64,000 nt of DNA from Henckelia pumila. Its lineage: Eukaryota; Streptophyta; Magnoliopsida; Lamiales; Gesneriaceae. A model generated the notes under the pieces. The model worked only from the letters and a program-made list of their open reading frames with translations. It was not told where the DNA came from and ran no database searches. Location: the NCBI RefSeq assembly GCF_033568475.1, contig NC_133122.1, positions 138,639,402 through 138,703,401 on the forward strand. Reading direction: 5' to 3'. Positions 46,106-58,985 of the stretch are shown here, piece by piece. Positions within the stretch are counted from its first letter, which is position 1; each line of letters starts with the position of its first letter. Made by a program: the position numbers and the translations under genes.

Positions 46106-46599
46106 AGTTGTTCTTAAAATAGCATTTGAAACTGATTTTTATCTTTCAAATTCGTTTTTCATGATTTTTCTAACATATATATGCGTAGTTGAGTTTTCTG
46201 ACAGCTTTCAGCGACTTTAGAAAAATGGCATAAGTCCTTGCTCAAGTGTCCAAATGACAAACCGCTTTCTGCATTGCAAACTAGACTCGTAGAGAATCGC
46301 ATCAGTATAAAATTTGTAGCCTGGTCTTGCATGAGCAAAATCAGTTTATTGGTCAAACTCGGACCATGTGTGATGTGGCAGAAAACAGGGAATGGACATG
46401 AGTTGGTGTTTTTGTCAAGAAGCTCAAGGATGTTGCGCTCATCAATAAAAATGAATTATTATCTCAAATAACAGCCATACATCATCCTCGAAATTTAAGT
46501 CTGAGAAAACTCGATACACTCGTTTTTAAATTAGCTTTGAGAAGAGAACTTGAGTTGATCACTGCCAATATGATGTCCTACTAGTGTTGTGTCTTTGAA

Positions 46600-47415
46600 T
46601 TTAAGCATGTCTTGTCATTTACCTTACGTCAGTGGTTGTGCTATTAAAAAAGGACGCTGAAATGATTTATGAAAATTTTATTTGACATGGGAGAAATCCT
46701 GACTTTCCTTACCAAGTATGAGTTTGGACGAGTTGGGAGAAATCCTGGCTTCCCTTACCAAGTATGGGCAAGAAGAGTTGGTGGTTATCCTGACTTTCTT
46801 GCGGCATAGTGCACTGCAGCCATGATCATGATCGAATTCACATAGTCACAATTCAAGGATCTAAGTTCAAATATTTATGACTATGTTTCAGTACAGTTTA
46901 TTCAGTTACAGTGATTATATTCGTCTTATCCATGCATATGTTTCATTTATGTTCACTTCTTTCCTTTAGAAATCATTTATTTAAATTAAGGGGCACAAAC
47001 AAAAGTATTTTTAGTATAATCTATTTTTAATCTGCGTGTGCTTGTATTTATGTAGTACTCGTTATTTCTCTCATGTTCTTGTTGGGCTCCTAGGCTCACT
47101 ACATCTACTTGGTGCAGGTTTAGGTTATCATTAAGCTTGCGGGGCAGAACTATCGAGTGGACTGTGATGCGGGCACGACACATCCCTCTGACCATGTCAG
47201 TCTTCCGCAAAAGTTTATTTTAGCACTTTAAAGTCCTTCATCTTGTTAATTTAGTAAATGTAAATGTAAAGATAATATTCTTTGGTATTGTTTGTGGGCA
47301 CTTATGTACCAAATTGTTTAACTTTTGGATAGTTTGGAGTGACAATCTCTTTCTTAGGTTTTCGTTATTTTCTTTTCTCGGTCTAGTTTATTTAGTATTG
47401 TTGTTTGCATTTGTT
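46600..47415 (+). repeat. Gypsy-type LTR fragment (relative of 60456-60868)
   Basis: Shares long stretches with 60456-60868 and 63031-63130, including GTGCTTGTATTTAT, TGGTGCAGGTTTA, ACTATCGAG(T/C)GGACTG, ACATCCCTC and TTTCTCGGTCTAGTTTAT. It also contains an internal imperfect triplet of GAAATCCTG(A/G)CTT..CCTTACCAAGTATG near 46690-46800. No termini resolved. Confidence 0.6.
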
Positions 47416-47775
47416 ATGAAATAAAATTATTAAATATTTATAAAATAAACTATTTATATAAATTGAGATGTCGTTCATACGACGGAGTGAAAAACACGAA
47501 AAAAACTCTCCCGAGCTTTTTACTATTATGGATGCCCTTAAATAAGTGGATTCCCTTAAATAAGTGAATGACACATATTCTCAATGTTAGAAACCAAAAC
47601 CAAAACCAGGATAACTTCAAAATGGTGCATTAAAGCTGATCTGTCCCATCAACTTATTACCTCAAGCTGCATGCATACCTTTGTAACTTTCCGTTTGCCC
47701 TCGTAACAATGCAGAAACAATTCCAAATATTCAACATCTTATAAATAATTAAATAACGTATAGATATCTTATGAG

Positions 47776-49259
47776 CTACATAATGATTAGATTAGTCGAG
47801 ACCGGTGTAATTTGCTTGAGATACTCTCGTGCAAGAGCCGCAGCCCTCTGTCGGATTTCCGGAGTTTGTTGACAAGGTTCGACAATGAGTGTTTCTAGTG
47901 CAACGGCTTGCTTGATGATAATAAATAATAAGCTTAAATCAACTGGAGACCCTATGCATCCTGAGAGAGTCACCTCTTTGAGATGGCTACGTGGTTTAAT
48001 CGTCGACATTCCCGTTTCATGTAAATCTTTTAAAAGTGCATGATATCCATCATCATAAACTTCAAAACTCATCCACAGAAGCTGCAAATTAAAAGACATA
48101 CATCAAGATTTTGCAAGTCATCTACATATATATAAAACCAAACTTACCTTTATCTCAAGTTTCTGCAAGCTAGGACATCGCCAATACCGAGGAAAATCAT
48201 GAAGAAAAGCCCTGCTACCATCCATACAATTAACTTGAAGCTTGAGATGCTTTAGATTATTTAATACCGGTAGGGGTGGCAATATACAATGATTCTGCCA
48301 ATGGAAGAAACATCATCAATAAAAATAAAAAGTAACACTGATACTATATTGATTATAGTACCACTTACAGAGATTTCTGTTGAGACAACATTAATGTGCA
48401 GCAGTTGATCAAGAACGGGAGACGCAATTCCGGGTAAGATGTGGCCAAGTACGTGACGTTGATCGGAAGCATTGAACTCAACAAGCTTTGGGACATTTTG
48501 GAGGAAAATTGAATACTCGGGGTGTGAATACCTATGTTGTATTTTATAGCATGTCAAAGAAACAAGGTTGATCATGTCATGAACCTCAATCGACACCAAA
48601 TTCCTAGAAGAAGAAATCTCCAAGCACTTCAACTTGGAATGTCCAACCAACGACACCTTTTCTAACCTGTAAGAACCCACAATGGACAAGTGTTCCAGAA
48701 CAGCACAATTCGAAACGAAAAGCTCGACATCTCGATCATCTACATGAAGAGAGCGTAGGGACAATTTTCTGAGTGACTTGAGGCCTGGAAACAACCCTAA
48801 GTCGCCACCTTTTCTATTAATCAAAGTCTTACGGGGAAAAGTGTAATAGCCAGGCATAGCTTTGTTGTGATAAATTATGCGTATGTCGATGCTTTCTACT
48901 TCTTTTTCCAGCACTAATGGAAGCAACCTCTTAATATTTCCTCCCTTCAGACAGGGTATATGCAACTTGAATTCTTCCAAAAACAGAGGGTCTTTATTTG
49001 AAGCAAAGAAATCATAAGTCTCATTCATGTGCTTGGAAAATTCCTTTTCCTGTAATTGTTGAAAATATTTGTCTTTTGATCGTTCGGAGGGATGTAGAGT
49101 GGAGTAGGAGAGCCGAGTGATGTAAGTATAGAGGTGGCGCCAACGAGTCGATAGGATGCTGGTGGCGATAGCTTCTCGCCATGTTAATCGAGAGATTATG
49201 GCCACAAGAGCATCGTCTGGCAACTGGCTGATCTTGTCCACCTCCCCGTTCTCACTCAT
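47776..49259 (-). CDS. F-box/FBD/LRR-repeat protein
   Basis: Three exons with canonical, phase-0 junctions: 49259-48369 (ends before GTAAGT), 48294-48148, 48081-47776. They give 1344 nt and 447 residues. The start is ATG 49259 (MSENGEVDKISQLPDDALVAIISRL), giving an F-box at about residues 8-50 (...ISQLPDDALVAIISRLTWREAIATSILSTRWRHLY). Leucine-rich repeats follow (LKSLRKLSLRSLHVDDRDVELFVSNCAVLEHLSIVGSYRLEKVSLVGHSKLKCLEI). The C-terminus (LKEVTLSGCIGSPVDLSLLFIIIKQAVALETLIVEP) is FBD-like. Members act as substrate adaptors of SCF ubiquitin ligases; targets of this large family are mostly unknown. No break is seen. It is flanked by retroelement fragments on both sides. Confidence 0.9.
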
Positions 49260-49269
49260 TCTGAACAAC

Positions 49270-50430
49270 CAAAGGAAACGAAAGGAACTGAAAAAATCCC
49301 TTTACAAAATAGAATATATTTGGACTCTACAAACAAATAAAAAGAAAAGAAATATCACCAAAAAAACTCCTTTGAAAAAATAGTCTTTTTAACAACTTTT
49401 TTTTTTTCTCATAAATCAGTAATCATACAGAGAACAAAACTTAATTATTAAACATACTACACCCATGTCCCATGCATATAGATGATGTAAAGATTTGTAT
49501 CTTGTTATAAATATATTGTTATTATAGATGATTATCTTTATCTAGATAGATTTGAAAGATTTGTTATCAAGATAAATATGTCAAGATAATATTTGTAAAT
49601 ATTTGTATCTTGTAATCTTTTCATATAAATAGGAAGATTTAGTTCAATAATTTACTCATATGAATTCTCTCTCATCTCATAAATTGTCTCTTACTCATCT
49701 GTCTTATTTTTCTCGTGATTTATAACAATATATTTATTTATATGAATATGTCACGCACCCATGTTCGTGAAACGGGCCACCCAACCCAATTAAATTACCC
49801 ATTTGGTTATAATTTGGATCTCAGCCAAATCACCGATATTCTTCAATTCTCACTTTCCTCCAGTTTCTCTACGCGAACAAATCGTGAATCTTCTTTGATT
49901 TTACTTTAATTCTCATCGAATCCTATTCAATTTGGGCGAGACAACGTATTCTTCTTTAATTCTGGTGGAATCACAATCCAATTGGGCTGCAGTTTGATCG
50001 TCGATGTTTCCTCTCGCCGCCGCCTTCGTCCTCACACTCCTATAGTCGGTTCTCGCCTCCAAGTATGATCTCAAGGTACACCTATGGATTCATTCGCTGA
50101 AACCATAATTTTCTATGAGCTCCAAACTGCCACACTTAGAATTTTCTGAGCATTATTTCCACTTAACTCTACCGTTCCACCTGTCACTGCCGATAGACTC
50201 GCTATTAATAGCTAACTCACTTGAACTGCAAAAATTCGAGCCCTAACATGCATGTCTCGTATTAAACATATAGGCATTGTTTGGTTTGATGTATTATTAA
50301 TCTATGCATAACTTATCACAATCAATTTCGCCTTATTTTCGTCATATTATTTATTTATTTATTAATTAATAATTTTACATCAATTAAATCAAATAAATTA
50401 TAATCTATCCATCAAATCAAATAATGTATT
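49270..50430. other. Intergenic, with a repeat shared with 55120-55310
   Basis: 49480-49700 (ATATTGTTATTA, TTTGAAAGATTT, AAGATTTGTATCTTGTAAT, then a TATAAATAGG-like box) resembles 55120-55280 in the same order, suggesting two copies of a small LTR-like element (TRIM or solo LTR). 25 bases at about 49453-49477 recur inverted near 53939-53963. No gene recognised. Confidence 0.4.
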
Positions 50431-50568
50431 AACTACCACGGTTTTCCAACAAAAATTGGAGAACAACGGTTTTCAATAAAACCGTTGTTAAATGAAAAAA
50501 AGACAATGGTTTTTCGAAAAATCGTTGTCCATTGGGTGTTATTGAATCCCAAATTTCTTGTAGTGACT
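50431..50568. mobile_element. CACTA-like terminal fragment or MITE
   Basis: Read on the minus strand it begins CACTACAAGAAATT at about 50568, the known CACTA terminus. Subterminal palindromes follow: arms AACAACGGTTTT and AAAACCGTTGTT, and the variant GACAATGGTTTTTC with GAAAAATCGTTGTC. The other end (ACTACCACGG near 50432) matches only partly. The target duplication is not clear. Confidence 0.65.
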
Positions 50569-50969
50569 TGGTTTATTTCTGTCAACACTCTTTTCACATT
50601 AAAAAAATTATACTTCAATGATCTAGTATGAATACTACCACTCATATAGTAATATAAAAATGAATATCCAATATCATACACAGAGATGCCAACGTATGAA
50701 TCAGATAGAACTAAAATATCATCTAAAAGATGCTATATTAACTCACTTTAACAGAGAGCGAAATCGAAAATACTACGGCTCCTCACAAACCAGCCCACAC
50801 AAGAATAATAGCTTCCTTCCAGTCAAGACCATACCAAAATATTGCATAAATGGAAACACTACTCTAACTAAAACAACCCGGGATACTTGAACAACCACAT
50901 ACAGAAGGAATAGATAACCCCAAGAATGTTCTGTGAAAAGAAAAACTATTTTAGCAGGAAAATAAAAAA

Positions 50970-51361
50970 CAAAACAAAAAATACAGCATTCCACATATAT
51001 AAATAAACGCAGAATGAACGCATAATCCTAACAGCATAAATAAACTTTTAGAGCTCCTACTAACTCCCATTTCATCAACCTTATCAACACATTTCCTTAA
51101 AACTTCCAGTTTATGTAAAAGAAATCTCGGAAAAAAGTAGATATGATCATCAATCTGCTTCATTGGAATACCATAGCTCTCCAAGAATTTGACAATGGGA
51201 ACCAGAGTCTTTTCCAAATTCATTATGTGTGATAAATGTAACGAAAACAAATTAAATCGAAGTGGTTCAAAATCCATTTTCGGGAAGCCTGTTGTGCGCC
51301 TGTACCTCAAGAAAACCCACATGAAACTCGAATTAAAGGCTTGAATGGATCTTAAAATCAT
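50970..51361 (-). pseudogene. mTERF-domain gene fragment
   Basis: The minus-strand translation (GFPKMDFEPLRFNLFSLHLSHIMNLEKTLVPIVKFLESYGIPMKQIDDHIYFFPRFLLHKLEVLRKCVDKVDEMGVS) has the helical-repeat rhythm of plant organellar mTERF proteins: ...P...L....LVPIVKFLES.GI....I......FPRFLL. The frame then shifts after SRSSK. No N-terminal targeting region or further repeats were found, so it is a fragment. Identification rests on the repeat pattern only. Confidence 0.5.
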
Positions 51362-52077
51362 CCCAACTCAAAGCCAAAAGTAAGATGGAAACCGAACAAC
51401 AGCTTCTCCCCATAAAATCTCGGCTAAAAGTTACTGGAAAGAGCTAGAGGAATAGGGGCTGGTTCAACTTTGTATTGAGATTTGAATACAGCCTTTAAGT
51501 ATCCGAAAATGACAGAAATCGATGAAGAAATGCTACAGAAACAGCGCTCAAACAACAGCTCGCTTTTAAAAGAATCGCTTGTTTCTACTCTAAGCTAAGA
51601 GAATCACCTGAAAGATGATAGTTCAGTGCACGAAGACATTGGAATGCAACAATCTATTTTTTAAGCTTAAATAAATCACTTATATTATCTTATTCCATTG
51701 CACGAAGAGATTGGAACAGAACATATATCTGCCAACATTAACACCGGTAACATTTAATAGAACCAACATCTTAAATGTTAATTTTTTGGTAAGAACACAC
51801 TTGACCCTTTAGTCACAAACTGATATCAAGCATATTTGTAGAGAAGATGATCCATACTCTTAATCTTAATTCACCTGTCATATGCAAAGCATGCGCGGTA
51901 AAGCACATTTGAACCTTTCAGTGATTCAAATATGTGTTCTTGAAAAAACCTCCATACGTTAATTTTAACTCAAGCATCAGATGCAATAACATGCAAAGCT
52001 ACACAAGCAGCAAGAAAATGAAGTTGAAAGCAAAAGGTTGACACAGGTATATATATAACAAGGGAGAGGAATAGTAC
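51362..52077. other. Intergenic or intron-like sequence
   Basis: No gene recognised. If the SelT exon were part of a working gene its last exon should lie here; none was found. Confidence 0.35.
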
Positions 52078-52396
52078 CAGTTCACCATTACAATACACTT
52101 CAAAAGCCCCTGAACTCTGCAGGAAGGATTAAAGGAAGTTTCCAAGTAGCCAAATGCTTGCCATACTTCCAAATCTATTTGCTCGCATGGAGTAGTACCA
52201 TTGAGGGGGTGCAGCAAATCCAAGACGAGGGAATATATGCTCTCCAGCCACTATAATTCCAATTGCACCAAATTGAACGACTGGTACAACTTTTCTCAAC
52301 AACCGTTTCGGTAGAGGAGGCGGGTGATTGGCAAGAACAACGTCCATTCCAGGAAACTGACTTTCCAACATGTTCTTCATTGTCACTGCTGTCCCT
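52078..52396 (-). pseudogene. Single exon of a selenoprotein-T-like (SelT) gene
   Basis: A 319-base minus-strand exon with an AG acceptor at 52398-52397 and a GT donor just after 52078. It encodes GTAVTMKNMLESQFPGMDVVLANHPPPLP...GIIVAGEHIFPRLGF...WYYSMRANRFGSMASIWLLGNFLQSFLQSSGAFEVYCNGEL. This is the conserved core of plant SelT-like thioredoxin-fold proteins, normally ER-membrane redox proteins. The frame is intact, but the preceding exon with the C-X-X-C redox site and the final exon are not found within several kb. It is probably a captured or truncated copy. A real gene with very long introns and a diverged first exon remains possible. Confidence 0.75.
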
Positions 52397-53154
52397 CTGA
52401 GAAAACAGAAGTACCATAAATGTAACTCTATACTACCATAAAAGCATGTAACATTTACCTTTTGAACTAATAAAAAAAAAGAGCACTTTCTTTTTCTCAT
52501 AATCAATCAAAAGTTAAAAAAGCATTTTGAATTCACATTCCAAATAATAAACTCAGGCACAATATAGAATGCAAAAAGTGAGAAAAAGCATACTTCTAAT
52601 CTGCATGCTTGTTTAGGTAGTGTTTGCAACCTCTAAAAATAATTTTTTTTCTTAACAAATTGTTAAGAAGAAGTAAAGAAGCAATTACTTTAGTCATTAG
52701 GTGTGCAGGATTGTTCTAAATGTGATACAATCACATTACAGGTAGTAGAATGATTCTGGATTTCTCTCCCTTCTTTTCTCTATGTTCTTCCACAGTTCCC
52801 TTCTAATTTTCAATTCCCCTTCTTCAATTCGAAGGAGCAAGCAGAGTGAGTTATCAATCAATGCGGTATTTGACTGAGAAGGAGCATACAATCTATCAAA
52901 CATTGACTCAATACATTAAAGATGGACAAAACATATTTATTTATTAAAAAAAAAATTAAAAAATTTCAAAAAATCTCCTTGCTGAGGCTCTGTCCAGCCC
53001 CCCTATTTACTTTTATAAGAAGCAGTTAATCGTCTTTAACATAACTGCACAAAACTGAGTGTCACCATAAAAATCCTTAACAAATGCACAAAAGCCTCTA
53101 TTTTCAAAGAAAACATCCCTCACAACAACAAAAGAATCAACAAATTTACAAAAA
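52397..53154. other. AT-rich sequence, no gene seen
   Basis: Upstream of the SelT exon. No exon carrying the C-X-X-C site could be recognised. Confidence 0.4.
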
Positions 53155-55105
53155 GCCGAAACTACCCCCTCACCTTCATCGACTGACCATATCCGGCCAC
53201 CTTCCTACACCCTAACCCTAACTTTCGAATCTGCTGACGACGAAAAATCGATACTTGTCTGAGGTAGTTCACTGTTTTCGTGTCTTTCAGTAATTATTTT
53301 AGGTGGATTTACACTTCTAAAAGGCTTAATTGCTTGGACCATTCAAATTTTCCAAGATATGTTATCATTGTGATTTCTCCTCCTGTAAGCTCTAGGCATG
53401 CGATCGAGGGAAGCATTTAATGTTTAATTTAATTAAGTTTTGTTCTCTGCTGCTAGATGCCTTGGATGTAAATACATGAAACCAAACCATTTAAATCTTG
53501 TGGATTTTCACCACCTTATTCACTACTGCTTGAATATATTTCCACCGTGTGTGTGACCGATTATACATAAACCAAACTTCAATGAATAAATTAATTGAGT
53601 GACAAATTCTATTTATAAGGAACTTCATCATTCTTGAGTTGCAACTGGTGTTCTATTTCACAACAATTTTCGTTAGCAAACAATGACAAGCAAAGTTCGT
53701 GACGTCTGGAATCAGATATACCTGTTCAGCAACATTAGTACTGAGTTGTGCGAGATTTGCCTGATTCAAACATAAATGGAAAACTTAATAACAGTAGAAT
53801 TATGGCCAAGCGCTTTTAATCATTAAGCTCTATATCAAGAATAAAAGATGAAAATTTAATTCAAATTCAATAAAGCAATTGAAAAACCAAGAGAAAAATC
53901 AAATTAAGACACCCTCGGAGAACTTAGGTGTCCAGTACCATGCATGGGACATGGGTGTAGTATGTGTTGGACACAGCTCTGACGCAGTCAAAATTTGAAA
54001 GGAAATTAAAATTGAAAAGCACATTACACACGGAAAGATGCGTGTTCCCACAAACAAATCAATAAAGTTCATATTGATCAAGTAATAAAACAAATACATA
54101 GTGACATATTTACAAATGGGAATCGATATCAATATTCTTGAGAAAACAGTAATTAAAAGCCTGCTGTTGATTGGATGTTCTGTCAGAATAATTCGTAGCA
54201 AAGCAGTGCAACTAACTTTAGTTTTAAGACAATTTCGATATTCTACATTTCAGTTAGAAAATATTAAAACAAACTGACTAAGTTCTTTTCCAGTTTAACC
54301 GAGTCAATAAGTGAGAACAGATGAACTTTCAAGTTTGTACAGTGAAGCCAATCAAGTTTGAATAGTGAAGCCAATCACATCAAATAATTCTCCAAAAAAT
54401 ATGACAGCCTCTTAGAAGATCCAGCCCTTTCAGGGTCAAAGAAACAATCAATTTGAAATCATGAGCGAACTAGTAAAAGGAACACTATATAAAGTTGGCA
54501 AATCAGATTTCACAATAAGAAGAATGAAAAATTAACTCAAACACATATTGAATGCATCCCAATAAGCCCCTGTTTCAGTCAAAAGTTGTTCCTATTTTAT
54601 GCACCCTAATTTTGAATGAGTTCCCTGTTTTAATGCACTAATTTACAAAGAAATACCAGATGATTTGCAGGAATAAAAAGAAGGTGATTTGCAGGAATAA
54701 AAAAGAACATTAGGGATACATAGCACAAACCAATTTAAAAATCTGGAACCAAAATAGCTTTCTATTTCTGTTCAAAACTAGAACCAGAACTTGTGGTGAT
54801 TTAAACTACAAAACAAATAACAAGTTTCGTGACTTAAACTCATCAATGCCTGCAAAATTGTGGTGGACGTGAATCACTCAAATTGGAGGATCACATTGTA
54901 AGTAAGATATAGATTGATGCTACACAACTTTACTTTTTTTTTTTTTTGAACAAACCTAAAATCATTACTGGAAGACACGAAAACCGTAAATTACCTCAGA
55001 CAAGTATCGATTTTTCGTCGTTAGCAGATTCGAAAGTTAGGGTTACGGTGTAGGAAGGTGGGCGGATGGTCGGTCGATGAAAGTGAAAGGGGTAGTTTCG
55101 GCGTA
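53155..55105. repeat. Inverted repeats of about 150 bp around a 1.65-kb core
   Basis: 53155-53310 and 54950-55105 are reverse complements with about ten differences. Shared words are GCCGAAACTACCCC, CACCTTCCTACACC, AACCCTAACTTTCGAATCTG and CGACGAAAAATCGATACTTG, then CTGAG followed by GTA. The core 53311-54949 has no recognisable coding sequence. It holds two short tandem duplications (GTGAAGCCAATCA near 54340-54375; GATTTGCAGGAATAAAAA near 54662-54705). It could be a non-autonomous TIR element or an inverted duplication of a 5' UTR. No target duplication was found. Confidence 0.7.
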
Positions 55106-56289
55106 AGCCCACTATGTAAATAAATTCAATAATAAATATATTGTTATTACATATAATTATTTTTATTTAGATATATTTGAAAGATTTCTTATCAAAATAA
55201 ATATATATTTGTAAAGATTTGTATCTTGTAATTTTTTCCTATAAATATAGTATTGAGTTCAATAATAATTTCAAAATATATATTCAAGACAAACTTGATC
55301 AAAAGATGATATGCATATCAATTATATGATTATAAATGCGTTGATGTAGTTGATTAATTTTGCCTCCAATCAACTATTAAACCATGGAAATAAATGTGTC
55401 ATAGTTAGGGACATCTGAAATAGATATTATGTCAAATGATTATGTATTGAAAGTTAATGTTTGTGCGAGAAAAATGCACTACATAAATCTCTTGAAGAGA
55501 TTGAAAATATGTTGAAAATAAATTAGATCTTATGATCAATTATTTTGAACAATGAAATTTTATGACGCGAAATTCTCATTTGTTATTCTTGTAAAACAAT
55601 GTTTTCAACATTGAGGAGGAGGAATTAGAAGCTACAAGAATATTTTTGATATCGATCCCAATGAAATATAAAGTGAACATGATGTTCAAAGTTTAAATCT
55701 CAAAATACATTATTTGCTCTTGCGTATAAGATCATTTATACTATTTAGCTTCATTATGTTCAATCTGAACAAAGTATATAAGTCGTTTTTAGTGACGAAG
55801 AACTTCTTTAAAGAAAATGAGTGAATATCTCAATGTGACAGGAATATTCCTTACTCGTAACCCGGTTGAAGTTAACTTATTTTTTTCAAATAGTTTTTTC
55901 AAAAAAATTTCTAGGTGCGCCCAAGATCATACATGCAATGTCATAAAATCAACAAGAATCCAAAGACACTATCATGATCAACAAACATCTATTGTCGTGC
56001 AATGGTCAAGCAAACACGAACTTTATCAATTACTTCGCTACACTACACCGGTCTAACTTGCATGCTTAATATGATTCACGATTCAACCAACAGTTTCTCA
56101 TGTTCAATCAAAAGCAACATTTTCCAAAAACAATTTTTTTTTCACAACTCTATCATCATCGACCAACATTCATCATTCTACTTATTCACATAACAAAAAC
56201 ACAATGAGATGCATGAATACAAACTATATGCAATAAACTAAACCGAATGAATGCAAAACAACAAAACAAACAAAACTAATCTACCCCCC
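55106..56289. other. Intergenic or Athila 3' spacer, no gene seen
   Basis: 55120-55310 resembles 49480-49700 (see there). From about 55900 the sequence may belong to the spacer of the reversed Athila derivative, but no LTR could be identified at its lower end. Confidence 0.35.
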
Positions 56290-56661
56290 TATACTTATCA
56301 AAAGCATTGCCCTCAATGCTCTAGAAACACAAATAGTATGCACAAAAAAAGAACAATTGCAAGACGAACAACAAAAACAGAATGAAACAGAAAACTGAAA
56401 CTCCCTTGGTTAATTCACTGGCATCTCCATCGTTCTCTTCCTCTTCACACTCTAGCAGCGGCATCTTTTGAGGTGACAGTAGCAGACTGGGTGAATCGAC
56501 ATTCACGGCAAACTGGCATGGAAAAAAAAATAAAACAAAGAGAAAAATAAAACTAAACAAAAATAAACTAAAAAACAAGGTAAGAACACTGGGTTGCCTC
56601 CCAGTCAGCGCTAAATTTATAGTCTATAGCCCGACTATAATCCTCTCTTGAGTGGCGACAT

Positions 56662-58882
56662 TCAAGGTGGTTTATCCACCATCTTAGAAAATCTCAGATC
56701 AATCCTACAACTACATGCTTCACCTTTATAGAGATTTTGCAAGGGACAAATTCCTTCGGAGAGCTGAACCTGCTGCCATTCCCCAACATCATGAATCACA
56801 TCAATAAAATTGATTGCATAGCAATATTTTAAATTTGAGTTATCGCTAGCCAACTTAAACGTATGGAACACAACTTGCTCATCATTCAATCTCAACACTA
56901 ACTCTCCCTTTTCAACATCCACTAAGGCCCTACTAGCAGCAAGAAACGGGCGCCCTAGAATCAGAGGAACCTCACAATTTTCATCTATGTTAAGAATAGC
57001 AAAATCTACAGGATAAATAAATTTGTCTATCTTGACTAAAATATTTTTCACGACTCCTCTTGGGTATTTAATAGATCCATCAACAAATTTAAGAGAAATA
57101 TTTACTGGTTCAATGTTGCATATACCAAATTTCTTAACAAGTGCATGAGGCATCAAATTTATGCTCGATCCTAAGTCACACAAAACATTATCAACTGATA
57201 AAATTCCAATTTGGCAAGGTATAGAAAAACTCTCTGGATCTTGAGATTTGGTTGGAAGCTTATTTTTCAGCATCGCTGAGCATTCCTCATTAATTGTGAC
57301 TTGCGTTATATCATTCAAATTCTTCTTGTTTTTCAGCAAGTCCTTCAGAAATCTAGCATAATTTGGCATCTGGGCTAATGTATTTGCAAAAGGTATGTTA
57401 ATATATAGTTTCTTGAAAATTTCAAGAAATTTTTTAAATTGATGATCAAAAAATAACTGCTTAGCTCATTGAGGAAAAGGTAAAGTATAAATATCAACAT
57501 CATCATGAACCTCAAATTTTGAAGTCTTACATTTCTTACCTGCCGTGGAGGAATTTTTAGCACACGCATCCTTCTTGGAATCTGAATGTTTCGGCCCATC
57601 CTTAATATTTTCTTCGTCCCTCTGTTGCTCAAGTTTTTCAGATTGTGCTCGAGTCACGACCATGATAGCATTCACGCCTCTGGGATTTGGTTCAGTGTTA
57701 CTCGGCAAAGCTCCAGTAGGACGAGTAGATAGTTGGGTTGCTATTTGAGCCATCTGAGTCTCCAAATTCTGCAGCATAGTTTCTTGATTCTGTAGTCGAG
57801 CTTCTGTACCAGCCACGTATCATTATCTCCTCAAAGCTCGGCTTCTGCACCTCTTGCTTAGGTTGATTCTGCCAGTTCTGATTGTAGGTGTTGTTGTATG
57901 AGTTGTATGGTTGTCGTCCTTGATTTCCTGCAAAATTAGCCGCTTCAACTTCAAACAACTATTGTTCTTCTTGCAGATTCCCTTGTACTTGATTCACTGG
58001 CGTTGTTTTCATAAGTACCACTTGGTGTGTCAGAGTGTCAATCTTTGCATCCAGGTCCATTAAAGCATCGACCTCTAGAACCCCAGCCTTCTTCTCTGTC
58101 TTCACATCCAGCCACCCAATATTACTCTCTGCCATATTACCAATTATTTCCCAAGCCTCTGCTGGTGTCTTATTGAATATACTTCCACTGGCTGCAGCAT
58201 CCAACATAGAACGCACAGATGTATCGACTCCATTATAGAATGTCTGCGTCTGCTGGCTCTGAGTGAGATTATGTTGAGGATACATCCTCAAAATCTTCTT
58301 GAATCTAGTCCATGCTGCATGTAAGGACTCTCCCTCCTTTTTCTTGTAAGAAATAATGTCAGAAAATAACTTCGCCATCTTCGTAGGCGGAAAATACTTG
58401 TTCAAAAAAGTTAGAACAAGTTGGGTACATGTAGTGATGGAACCCGCATGCAGATCATCTAGTCACTCCATAGCATCTCCTTGTAGAGAGAATGAGAATA
58501 ACCGCAGTCGCACTACATCAGATGTTACCACATTAAACTTAAACGTGTTGCACATCGACAGAAAATGCTCCAGATGAGCGTAGGGGTCTTCCATAGATGT
58601 GCCCCCAAAACGTGCCTGAAGCTGGATCATCTGAATGATTGAAGGCTTCAGCTCAAAACTGTTCGCCTCTACAGCAGGACGAACTATGCTTGATCCATAA
58701 ACAGCCACAGGTGGGCGAATTATATCCAGAACCGTGCGATTGTCCGCCATCTCTTCTTCTGACTCTGAATCGAGTTCCAGATTAATAGCTCTTCTAGCTT
58801 TCCGAATTCTACTCAGTGTGCGCTCGATCTCCAAGTCAAGTGGTAGAAGATATTTTGAGCGTCTATTGCTATGCATGCACAA
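56662..58882 (-). pseudogene. gag: Athila gag-protease pseudogene
   Basis: 58882-58463 gives the gag N-terminus (FELKPSIIQMIQLQARFGGTSMEDPYAHLEHFL...), ending where a Trp codon reads TGA. 58405-57959 is the gag core (KMAKLFSDIISYKKKEGESLHAAWTRFKKILR, QTFYNGVDTSVRSMLDAAASGSIFNKTPAEAWEII), ending in TAG at 57958. After a frameshift near 57810 come QNLETQMAQIATQLSTRPTGALPSNTEPNPRG and a stop near 57466. 57369-56662 holds the protease (DNVLCDLGSSINLMPHALVKKFG..., ...PLILGRPFLAASRALVDVEKGEL) with the D-L-G typical of Athila. Only the protease segment is uninterrupted. Confidence 0.9.
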
Positions 58883-58985
58883 GCAGAAAATACCTGAAAA
58901 TCAAAGAAAAAGAAAAATTCAGAATTTAAAAATTAAAAAAAAAATTCTAGTTTCAAGTGAAATAAAAAAATCTGATATCAAACAG

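Noticed and set aside
53207-53222. Telomere-like CCCTAACCCTAAC
   Set aside because: Only two units, part of the inverted-repeat arm. No longer telomeric array is present.
56321-56578. Small hydrophobic minus-strand frame resembling an Env-like membrane protein
   Set aside because: Low-complexity T-rich spacer between the Athila post-integrase blocks. It is not long or ordered enough to support an env gene.
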